Origin: Tridacna crocea
Taxonomy: Eukaryota > Mollusca > Bivalvia > Cardiida > Cardiidae
Direction of reading: 5' to 3'
Length of the DNA: 64,000 bases
Assembly: GCA_943736015.1 (NCBI GenBank)
Contig: OX031060.1
Location: 24,505,231-24,569,230 of the forward strand
The notes beneath the pieces were generated by a model. It saw only the letters and a list, made by a program, of their open reading frames with translations. It was not told where the DNA came from and did not search any database. Below, piece by piece: positions 55,506-64,000 of the stretch (its first letter is position 1; the number at the start of each line of letters is the position of its first letter). Position numbers and translations under genes: made by a program.

Positions 55506-56644
55506 CTCTGAAACAAAAAGTCCATGGAGGGTAATCATTTTTAATATTGTAAAATAAAGATAAATTTTACTTAAAGGATATCAAAGCTAAAAGTAAAAAC
55601 TTTGAATGAAATCTTATTTTGATCTTAGGAAGTAGGAAACAATATACATTCTTCACAAGCTAAAAACTGACAAAAATCTACACTATAAAATTTTTATAAA
55701 AGTACTACAGGCCGTCATTAGTATCTTTTAAATCCACCATCAACACAGCCAAATTGCATTTTTTCTTATATACAAAACTGTAGGGGCAGAGAAATTACCA
55801 CATATAATTCACTGACTTTTTGGTACATACAAATGGGCTCAAACCATGCCCCCCACCCCCTTGTTATGGTTCCTACATTTTATCATTGAGCCATGCAGGT
55901 CTGGTACTGACAAAATTGGTATTTTCTCTTTGATATACTGTATTGCATGTAACTATATAAAATTGATGTCATTTATCTATGAAAATCGATGGAATTCAAA
56001 CAAAACAGAATCTGGTTTGGACTTTTACTTTTCAATTGTTTGGCAAATACATTGCTCTAAAAATGAGGAAATACTGACAATAGAAATATCATTAGGAATA
56101 GCTCAGCGAAATACAAAACAGTTTATTTCAATGAATGCATGTTTCTGAAAGATATTCAGAAAACTTTGTTTGAAAATAGATTGCTTTTACTCCCAACTCT
56201 GGTCGAGATCCAAGTCACTGATATTGAGTAAGTTAACCCAGAGTAAACCTGGCATGTCTTAAGACAGTTTTCAAGTGTTCATAATTTTTCCTGGAACCCT
56301 TGGACAAAACTATTGCGAACTGATCATAATTTGTTTTTGATTTTTAATTACAGTAAATCAGTCATTAAATCTTAAAATAATGATCAGGGAAGCATTATTC
56401 TGATGTCATACTTCCCATCATTTGCCACAGTTAAATATTCATCTTATTTGGGCAAGGACATATAATTAATTCACAATAAATACAACATCAAACATTTCAG
56501 GCCTTTGCAGTGAATTAGCAATTTTACAAATGCATATATTTTAAACATATTCAGTTATAAAATAATTATCTTTTCAAGGCTCAAAAGTGCTTCTTGTGAA
56601 GTAAATATCTAGCAGATAGCTTTTATCCTCTGTTAAGACAGATT
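55506..56644. other. Intronic, nothing recognised
   Basis: Above exon D. A plus-strand frame at 55846-56148 has no recognisable similarity. Confidence 0.5.
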
Positions 56645-56915
56645 GAAAATATTTAGGGGTATTTTAATGAAAATATGCTGTGAAGAAATGTACATCAATC
56701 TGTCCCCCTAGGCAAAGTAAAAAACACTATATGATACTTTACTTGGATTTCTGTTTGCTCTCTTGTTCTTAACCACATCAAGAAGCGTTTTTCACTGTTG
56801 CATACTGCTTGGTATGTATCTATACCAAAATGTCGACAAATGTATTTCACAATGTACATTCTGAAATAGAGAGTTATCTATATTTGTACCTTGGATTAAA
56901 TGTACTAATTATAAT
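56645..56915 (-). repeat. Right copy of the ~270-bp inverted repeat pair
   Basis: Contains ATATGCTGTGAAGAAATGT, TTTACTTGGATTTCTGTTTG and TCAAGAAGCGTTTTTCACTG, the reverse complement of the copy at 52768-53045. The pair encloses exon D. Confidence 0.82.
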
Positions 56916-57212
56916 GAGAAGGTAAGTATGATTATGTAAATTGGAGGCTTCAGAAAAAAACAAAATTAGATAGTGTAGTAGTTACACAAGCATAAAGACC
57001 ATATCTACAAGACATATGCTTTATCTTTTATCAACTTGAATACATATTTTTTTCAGTTCATTTTTTATATGAAAAATCAGTTTAGTTTTTACATAAATCA
57101 TAAAACTTTTAATGCAACACATTTGCAAAGAGTGTGACTTTTCATCATTTTGATTTGAAATCATTAGTCCAAGTAAAAATTTTGCTGGAATGTGATGTTT
57201 GGGTCAATCAAT

Positions 57213-58960
57213 ACAAGAGGACCATGATGATCCTATATCGCTCACCTGAGTACTGAGCAGCAAAGGTCTACAACAAAGATTATAATTACCAAATATTGAG
57301 GATCAAGGGCTAATTATGATGAAACAAGAGCAGCAAATTGTTGCAAGATATGCAATCCCCCCGCCAGTTGTAAAGGAGGTATAATAGTTGCAAAGGGCAG
57401 GCAATGCAATGAACAATTTGATTTGAGACTTCAAAATTCCACTCTGGACACGCAAACAATACTATTAAAATAAAGATCAAAGTGGAATTACTAAAAGTCC
57501 ATGCTAGGTAGAGTTATTGTTCTTGAACACAGTACTCTGTAATATCACAAAAAACATGCATACCAATTTTGAAGTTGTTCTTACTTGAGATGACAAAGAT
57601 ATATTCCGAACAAGCATTCAATGCCGACTCATGTGAGATTTTATTGAGACAGACATTCTAGCCAATTTTCAATTCAGCTTTGCAAGAAATGTTGTCTCAA
57701 GAGTGCTCACAAGAAGACATTTGCAGATTTCCCTCTTTATCTCTATGTGAAATCTGAGACCAACAACATAGGGCTAACTTTCACACTGGGACCATAATCT
57801 GAAGCATTTTGCAATTTGATAGAGGGCCACTAGATGATGCTACATGCCAAATATGAAAGCTCTAGCCCTTATGGTTTGGGAGAAGAAGATTTTCTAAGAT
57901 TTCCTTCTTTATTGCTATGTGAAATCCGAGAATCCACAACATAGGGCCACTTTCAACATTAGGACCATAATTTGAGGCATGTTGGTAGAGGGCCAGTAGA
58001 TGATGCTATATACCAAATATGAAAGCTTTGGCCATTACCACTTGGGACAAAGAGATTTTTAAAGATTTCCTTCTTTATCAATATGTGAAATCTGAGCCCC
58101 ACAACATAGGGCCAATTCTTTACATCAGGGACATAATTTGAAGTATTTTGGTGGAGGGCCACTAGATCATGCTACATGCCAAATATGAAAGCTCTGGTCA
58201 TTACCATTTGGACAAGAAGGTTTTTTAAGATTTCCTTCCTTGTCTCTATGTGAAATCCAAGACCAACAACATAGGTTTAATTTTCACACCAGGGCCATAA
58301 TGTGAAGTATTTTGGTAGAGGGCCACATGATGATGCTGCATGCCAAATGTGAAAGCTCTAGTCCTTACGGTTTGGGACAAGAAAATTTTCTAAGATTTCC
58401 TTCTTTATCTCTTTGTTAAATCCGAGACCCCACAACATAGGGCCAATTTCTGCACTAGGGTGATAATTTGAAGTATTTTAGTACAGGGCCACTAGATGAT
58501 GCTACATGCCAAATATGAGAGCTCTAGCCCTTACAGTTTGAGACAAGAAGATTTTCTAAGATTTCTTTCTTTATCTCTATGTAAAATTTGAGAACCCACA
58601 ACATAGGGCCAATTTCAACACTAGACCCATGACTTCAAGTATTTTGGTAAAGGGCCATTAGATGATGCCACATGCCAAATATGAAAGCTCTAGCCCTTAC
58701 AGTTTTGGACTAGAAGATTTTTAAATTTTTTTCACTCTGTTGCCATGGCAACCAGAGTTCTTCATGGAATTCAAATCTTTGAAGTATTTTGAAAGTGCAT
58801 CACCTAGGGATCATTTCTGTGAAGTTTGATTGAAATCTGATTGTTAGTTTAGGAGGAGAAGATTTTTTTGTAATTGTGAATGGACGGACAGACGGACGAC
58901 AGACAATGATCGATCACAATAGCTCACCTTGAGCACTTTGTGCTCAGGTGAGCTAAAAAT
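57213..58960 (+). mobile_element. Helentron-like element, family 4, near complete
   Basis: Head ACAAGAGGACCATGATGATC with TCGCTCACCTGAGTAC. Internal second head ACAAGAGCAGCAAATTGTTG at 57325. About eight ~165-bp monomers (GGGCCACTAGATGATGCTAC, TTCCTTCTTTATCTCTATG). GTTGCCATGGCAACCAG and a full tail AGCTCACCTTGAGCAC / GTGCTCAGGTGAGCT. Confidence 0.88.
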
Positions 58961-58976
58961 CAAGCACAGAAAGAAA

Positions 58977-59113
58977 AAGTCACCACTTATTAAAGCTATT
59001 CATCAAAATACCACTAAGTTTTCCATGCATGGTACCTGTGAAGAAATGTATATCGAAGTCACCACTTATTCAAGCTATTCATCAAAATACCACTAGTTTT
59101 CCATGCATGGTAT
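58977..59113. repeat. ~79-bp direct tandem duplication
   Basis: GTCACCACTTATTAAAGCTA and CCATGCATGGTA recur 79 bp apart with a few differences, directly after the family-4 element. Confidence 0.8.
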
Positions 59114-59114
59114 C

Positions 59115-59760
59115 AAAGAAAAAAAAATTCAGAGGACCATAGCAATAATTTTGGGGGGTATTGAAACTTTAGAAACAAAATAATTATTTTGCCAAGCAAT
59201 TTTGAAAAGGTTACCTGTAAAAGTCATTTCAAAATCCATCATCACCCCTATAATCATCACCACAGCAATGATTTGTTGAATCAGAATTATGCAAATAAAC
59301 TTTTAGATAGATCACCAAAGGACAATTTCTTGAAGAAGAGCATACGCTTGATAGTGACTAAAAACATAAGTCAATTAAGACCACCACATGGAGGTGAAAA
59401 CAATTGTTATTGTTTTTCGACAGATAAGAATTTCCCTAACCATTTTTTAAAAAGAATCACGCAAGAAACATTTCTGTGAAATCATTCCAAAATCTGAACA
59501 GCAATTCCAGATAAGAAGAAGAATGAACAGTTTTTGAAAAAGGGTCACCAAAGGAACATTTCTGTGAAATTATTTCAAAATATGATCAGCTGTTTCAAAG
59601 ATGAAGAATTTTTCCATTTCTGTATAGTGCAAGTTGCCCCCCTTCACAAGAGCCATGTTTTTTGACGGATCAAAATTTCGCAGACACCTTTTGAAAAGGG
59701 TCACCCAAGCAACACCTCTGTGAAAGCATTTCAGAAAATGAATTTTTAAAATTCTATTTT
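59115..59760 (+). mobile_element. Decayed family-3 monomers running up to exon C
   Basis: Pieces such as TTTGAAAAAGGGTCACC, TGTGAAATTATTTCAAAAT and TTTTTTGACGGATCAAAATT are family-3 monomers. They stop a few bases from the exon C donor, with no tail. Confidence 0.72.
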
Positions 59761-59762
59761 AC

Positions 59763-60031
59763 CTTGGAAAATCTGATTGTTTATTCAGACAAAGGTCTCT
59801 TGCAACCTCAATCAGTTTTCTTTCATTTCTATCAACTGTCATGGGCTCATGCTGTCCAACTAGACCTGCTATTACTTTAGCAGCAATGGCCAATCCAAGT
59901 CTAGCTTCTGCTAGACCATACAACTTTTCTACATCCAGCTGGTCTGTAAAAATACTTTCTTTTGCATGTTTTAGACACTTTGTTCCTTGTTCTGTTTCCA
60001 TACCTCTGCGTAAATCTTGACTCATAATATC
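59763..60031 (-). CDS. RNF213: RNF213-like exon C
   Basis: Encodes about 90 residues beginning D-I-M-S-Q-D-L, with V-E-K-L-Y-G-L-A-E-A-R-L-G-L and R-D-L-C-L-N-K. It corresponds to the helical E3-module segment of RNF213 with the V-A-R-V-R-L-C-L-like motif. The acceptor is TTTCAG/GAT (phase 0) and the donor CCAAG/GTAAAA (phase 2). A degraded tandem-monomer repeat reaches almost to the donor on the intron side. Confidence 0.88.
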
Positions 60032-60049
60032 CTGAAATAGAATGATTGA

Positions 60050-60200
60050 CTGGATTGTATGATGTTCAATGCTGTATTCGAAATTATTTCGGTAAAATCG
60101 GGGCAGCTAGGGACCTATTAAATATTTCTTGGAGTCTCTTTTTTTCATACTCCTTACGTTTTTCTTTCCAAGCCACTGGCTGCTTTCCAACATATCTACT
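60050..60200 (-). mobile_element. SINE fragment
   Basis: TTTTTCTTTCCAAGCCACTG and GGCAGCTAGGGACC on the plus strand correspond to the body of the minus-strand SINEs. The tRNA-like head is missing. It lies just above the exon C acceptor. Confidence 0.6.
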
Positions 60201-60781
60201 GCCGAAACAATGTAATGTCAGTGCCAGTATCTTCCTCTTTTGAGCACATTAGACAATTTCCATTGTATTGTGCTGTGTTGACTATGATTTGACTTCATTA
60301 GCTTTCAAGGCAATGATGTCTGAAATTAAATGTATCTAGTTCATTTTTCCTAGCTGAATTAATCCATTTGTCTAATATAACCCTCTTGCCCTAAACAATA
60401 TTGATGACTGACATATTTGCAAGATATCCTTTCAAGGATCTGTCTTAGCTATAAAAACACAAAAAAACCTATTTTTATTTCCAAATAAGATCATATGCCA
60501 TTAATTCACAATTACAACCAGATACGTGTAAAGGTCAATGCAGATTTTATCTCAAATGCCTCAAAGAAATGAAAATGAATTGCTGTGACACTCACAAAGA
60601 GGTAGCGGCTAGATAAGTTTTATTTCTCTTTACATTTGTTGTTGGCTGTTGTTTTTTCTTATATTTTACTTTATTATTTAACTTTAGTTTCTGCGAAAAG
60701 AGAATGTCACTGCCTAACTTTATATTATACTATAGTTAAATCAAGTACAGCATCCAACTTCTGTTGGATAATGCAATATAA
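60201..60781. other. Intronic, nothing recognised
   Basis: Intron between exons B and C. AT-rich. Confidence 0.5.
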
Positions 60782-62224
60782 ACAAGAGGGCCAAGATGGC
60801 CCTGGATTGCTCACCTGAATTTTTGAGATGACCATAGCCTATTTTTTTCTTGAGGAATTGAAACATTGGAACCAAATTTATAATTTTGCCAAGCAATTTT
60901 CAAAGGGACACCTGTAAAAGTCATTTCCAAATCTGACCATCAGTTTCAGAAAGAAGAATTTTTAAGAATTATTCATTTCTGTATACGAGCAAGTAACCCC
61001 CATTCACGGGAGCCATGTTTCTTCATGGATCAAAATTTACGAACAAGTTTTGAAAAGGGTCGCCCAAGGAACATTTCGGAAAATTTCTTTTTAAAATCTG
61101 ACCAGGGGTTTCGAGAAAGAGAATTTTCAAGAATTTCATCATGTCCGAATAGTGCAAGTAGCCCCCATTCACAAGAGCCATATTCCATGACGGATCAAAA
61201 TAATATGTATAGTTTTTGAAAAGGGTCACCCAAGGAACATCTCTGTCACATTATTTTAAAATCTGACTAGGCGTTTCAGAGATGAAGACTTTTCAAGAAT
61301 TTCTTCATTTCCATATACATGTAGTGCAAGTAGCCCCCATTCACCAGAGCCATGTTTCTTGACCAATCAAAATTTCGCAAATAATTTTGGAAAAGGGTCT
61401 CCCAAAGAACATCCCTGAGAAATTATTTCAAAATCTGACCAGTGGTTTCAGAGAAGAAGATTTTTTTTAAGAATTCCTTTATTTCTGTATAGCGCATGTA
61501 GCCCCCATTCACCAGAGCCACATTTTTTGACGGATCAAAATTTCACGAACACTTTTTGAAAAGGTCATCCAAGGAACAACCCTGTGAAATTATTTCAAAA
61601 TCTGACTAGCGGTTTCAGAGAAGAAGATTTTTTAAGAATTCCTTCATTTCTGTATAGTGCAAGTAGCCCCTATTCACCAGAGCCACATTTTTTGACAGAT
61701 CAAAATTTCACGAACAGTTTTTGAAAAGGGTCACCAAAAGAACATCTCTGTGAAATTATTTCAAAATCTGACCAGCAGTTTCAGAGGAGAAGAATTTTAA
61801 AGAATTCCTTCATTTCTGTATAGTGCAAGTAGCCCCCATTCACCAGAGCCACATTTTTTGACGTATCAAAATTTCAGGAACAGTTTTTTAAAAGGGTCAC
61901 CCAAGGAACATATCTGTGAAATTATTTCAAAATCCAACCAGTGGTTTCAGAGAAGAAGATTTTTAAAGAATTTGCTAAAAAATTCCATTTGGTTGCCATG
62001 GCAACCAGAGGTTTTGATGGAATCAAATTCTGTTTACAATTTTTAAACAGGACCTCCCAAGGAACATTCCAGCCAAGTTTGGTCCAAATTAGCCTTGCGG
62101 TTTAGGAGAAGTTGATGTTTAAAGAATTGTTGACAACGCACGACAGAAGACGCACGACGGATGACAAACACCGGGTGATCCTAAAACTCCCCTTGGGCAC
62201 ATTGTGCTCAGGTGAGCTAAAAAT
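60782..62224 (+). mobile_element. Helentron-like tandem-monomer element, family 3, near complete
   Basis: Head ACAAGAGGGCCAAGATGGCC with TTGCTCACCTGAATTT. About seven ~163-bp monomers (GTGCAAGTAGCCCCCATTCA). GTTGCCATGGCAACCAG, a GACGCACGACGG run and tail ACTCCCCTTGGGCAC / TGTGCTCAGGTGAGCT. Confidence 0.88.
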
Positions 62225-62527
62225 AGTCTACTTTATCAGGCAATTCCTTACTCATTCAATGCTGGTTCAGTATTTCCTCTTGGCTTAGTTTTTGTCTGAT
62301 TATAAGTCTGCTGTTACATGAATCAGTAATTTCAAAGATGTCTTTCCATGAACATATTCTCTATGTGCTGATCAAACATTAGTATAAGGTTCACATGTCT
62401 GGACTATCAGCGAGCAGCGCTGAGGCACGTCCAATTTAAAATGTCAACAACATTGCAATTCTTTAATCTTCATGGGCAGAATTGAACAGAACTAAAAAGA
62501 AGTGTACAACACGTGAAAAAAAATCAC

Positions 62528-62648
62528 CTCTAAACAATGTATAACAAGGAGTCCTAAGTCTATGTACTCTTTTCTTGAATCTGTTTGCTGTAGCAGAACA
62601 TTTGCTTCTGTCAGATATTTTTGAATGTTTTGCATCACTTGGTCTTTG
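62528..62648 (-). CDS. RNF213: RNF213-like exon B
   Basis: Starts after TTTGCAG with the base that completes the split codon, then K-D-Q-V-M-Q-N-I-Q-K-Y-L and a short helical stretch ending L-L-V-I-H-C-L-E. The donor is AGAG/GTGATT. The 121 nt are 1 + 40 codons, so it ends in phase 0. The M-Q-N-I-Q-K-Y-L piece resembles the helical linker at this place in vertebrate RNF213. A longer open frame on the same strand is a different reading frame and is a shadow. Confidence 0.82.
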
Positions 62649-63314
62649 CTGCAAATGCAATGAATAATATATTTTTTCTTTTCTTATCTTGGTCCTAGAA
62701 TTCTTATCCATATTGGTACTTACATAGCAAAATACAAATGTGAATATAAACCAAGACTTAGAGGCCACTGCATCAAAAGAAAACAAGTCCATGGTGGCCC
62801 TGAATTATTCTCTGCCTAATAGGAAAAATAACCATCAATACATGAAAAGTTACAATATAAGATAGTAATTTATTGAGGAAAGAATTATCAAAGATGCAAA
62901 TGAAAACTGGCTACAATGTCTAACATATCATATAACAAAGATTTTCTGAGAAATCGAAAAATATTATTTCTTAACCATGAATAGTTAAGCTTTACAGCAA
63001 AAAGACAAAGAAGTACATATTGTTTTCTAATCATAAACACTTATTCTATCTATTTGTCAATTTAAGCACATTATTCTCACTTTTAAATTCACAGCAGACA
63101 TCAAGTCTACCACCACTAACCTGCATGACATTGTGCCTTTTTTGTGAAATTTAGATTTTAAATTACAATGAGGATCATATTATTGAGGTTAGTGGTAACA
63201 CAGCAATAAAATAACTAAATTAAAAAAAAAAAAGACACAATGAATTTTATAGGCAAATAACAAATATCAAAGAATCTGAATGATGAACAGGGCTAAAAGA
63301 AGAACAGCACAGAC
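62649..63314. other. Intronic, nothing recognised
   Basis: Intron between exons A and B. AT-rich, no repeat I can name. Confidence 0.5.
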
Positions 63315-63578
63315 CTTGTCCTCATGAGCAGTTGAAGTAGGAATGATCTAAATACTGGGTTGGGATCCAAGCCTGTGTCGAAAATAGTCATTTCTTTTGT
63401 GCGGCTTCTACTGTGTACCTTTTTGTGTCCTTCAGATGTGTAAAAGATGTATTTCAGGAGTTTATCAATCACTTCATCTGAAGGAGGGGTGTTGTCATAG
63501 AAACACAGCTGTGATACTACATCCATGAAGAATAAGTTACAACGTCTTTGATAGTCTAATAAATGCTTCTTTCCTCCC
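63315..63578 (-). CDS. RNF213: RNF213-like exon A (post-RING start of visible coding region)
   Basis: Encodes about 88 residues: G-G-K-K-H-L-L, then R-R-C-N-L-F-F-M-D-V-V-S-Q, N-T-P-P, and near the end D-P-N-P-V-F-R-S. These match the segment directly after the RING in RNF213. The acceptor is TACCTAG and the donor is ACAAG/GTCTGT. The exon takes 1 base from the unseen upstream exon and ends with 2 bases of a codon completed by the next exon. In-frame sequence upstream of the acceptor is intron and was left out. Confidence 0.88.
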
Positions 63579-64000
63579 CTAGGTATGAACAAACAGAAAA
63601 ACTTTAACAGAAACAGCAATACCGTGTTGGTGATAACTATCTCTTCCTGAATTTATAGAATCATATTTGGAAATATTGCTACTTCAACTCAACCAAAGCA
63701 AAATTTGAACAACTATACCAACCCACACTTCCAACACAAAATTATGTTTGACATACTATTTTTTTATTTATCATTGAATCCAATGTCACAACATTTAGAA
63801 TGGAGACAGAATGAGATTTTTGAAGAAGACAGCACAAAATCCTCCCTTCTAATTCCATAAGGCTAGTCAGCCTGTGCCCTTATGCCCTAGAAGGGTGTCT
63901 TCGAAAACAAAACAGTGACATTTAAGGTCATGTTATTCCATTCATGGATCAAAGCCTGTTGACGATGCACTTGTTAGGCTACTGGGCTGTATTTAGTGGC
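63579..64000. other. Intronic, right edge of window
   Basis: Above the exon A acceptor. No further RNF213 exon is recognisable up to the window end. The exon carrying the RING finger must lie outside. Confidence 0.55.

Larger units (their letters stand above)
5492..63578 (-). other. RNF213: RNF213-like gene, 3' part (23 coding exons; 5' part outside window)
   Basis: RNF213 is a giant cytosolic AAA+ ATPase and E3 ubiquitin ligase. In mammals it acts in antimicrobial defence (ubiquitylation of lipid A on bacteria), lipid-droplet biology and moyamoya disease. Seen here are 23 exons totalling about 3,508 coding nt (about 1,168 residues plus stop) with AG/GT borders. They follow vertebrate RNF213 from just after the RING to the C-terminus, including the RZ finger motif C-P-N-G-H about 410 residues into the visible part. 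That length fits the post-RING part of the roughly 5,200-residue human protein. Phases agree between successive exons, except that the exons at 35.2 and 33.3 kb are in swapped order. The AAA+ core, RING and promoter are not in the window. Bivalves may carry several RNF213-like genes, so orthology to one vertebrate gene is inferred from remembered similarity, not from an alignment. Confidence 0.88.

Noticed and set aside
62463..62792. 109-aa minus-strand open frame as an exon
   Set aside because: Another frame of the same stretch (62528-62648) gives the RNF213-like peptide with correct splice signals and phase.
63625..63655. Possible 24-nt microexon above exon A (acceptor AATTCAG, donor ACG/GTATTG)
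   Set aside because: It ends in a phase that does not fit exon A and has no similarity support.

Overview
The window is eukaryotic, AT-rich and non-compact. It contains the 3' part of one large, intron-rich gene on the minus strand, set in very dense interspersed repeats. The repeats point to a mollusc, most likely a bivalve: tandem-monomer mobile elements opening with a GGGCCATGATGGCCC-like head and closing with a GTGCTCAGGTGAGC tail, tRNA-derived SINEs with a conserved central domain, and palindromic MITEs. The species call is an inference. I see no bacterial operon, CRISPR array or intact autonomous transposon.

The gene is RNF213-like (mysterin), the giant AAA+ ATPase and E3 ubiquitin ligase. 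I could place 23 coding exons between 63578 (first exon seen) and the TAG stop at 5494..5492. Together they encode about 1,168 residues, everything downstream of the RING finger. They cover the post-RING helical part of the E3 module, the RZ zinc finger (C-P-N-G-H-P-Y, split between a 35-nt microexon and the next exon) and the C-terminal domain to the stop. The AAA core and the RING lie beyond the right edge. Exon borders were set by AG/GT signals, unbroken phase from exon to exon, and remembered similarity to vertebrate RNF213.

Phase and homology agree across the whole chain except at one place. The exon at 35017-35256 and the exon at 33303-33477 are in swapped order. Both are on the minus strand and both look intact, but the required order is 38 kb exon, then 33.3 kb exon, then 35.2 kb exon, then 23.9 kb exon. 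Spliced in genomic order, the 35.2 kb exon shifts the frame and meets a stop after nine or ten codons. If it is skipped, the chain stays open because this exon has equal phase at both ends.

Layout: 1-5.5 kb is the 3' flank, packed with TTAA-flanked palindromic MITEs. 5.5-17.3 kb holds the eight last exons with short introns, MITEs and SINEs. 17.3-23 kb is a block of tandem-monomer elements. 23-39 kb holds the exons around the swap. 39-49 kb holds the RZ-finger exons. 49-63.6 kb holds the post-RING exons in repeat-filled introns. Coding sequence is about 3.5 kb of 58 kb.

The repeats fall into four groups: about 20 copies of a roughly 230-bp TTAA MITE with a 57-nt central palindrome; about 25 Helentron-like tandem-monomer elements, all with readable ends lying in the same orientation, antisense to the gene; about a dozen tRNA-derived SINEs or fragments; and several local duplications and foldbacks.
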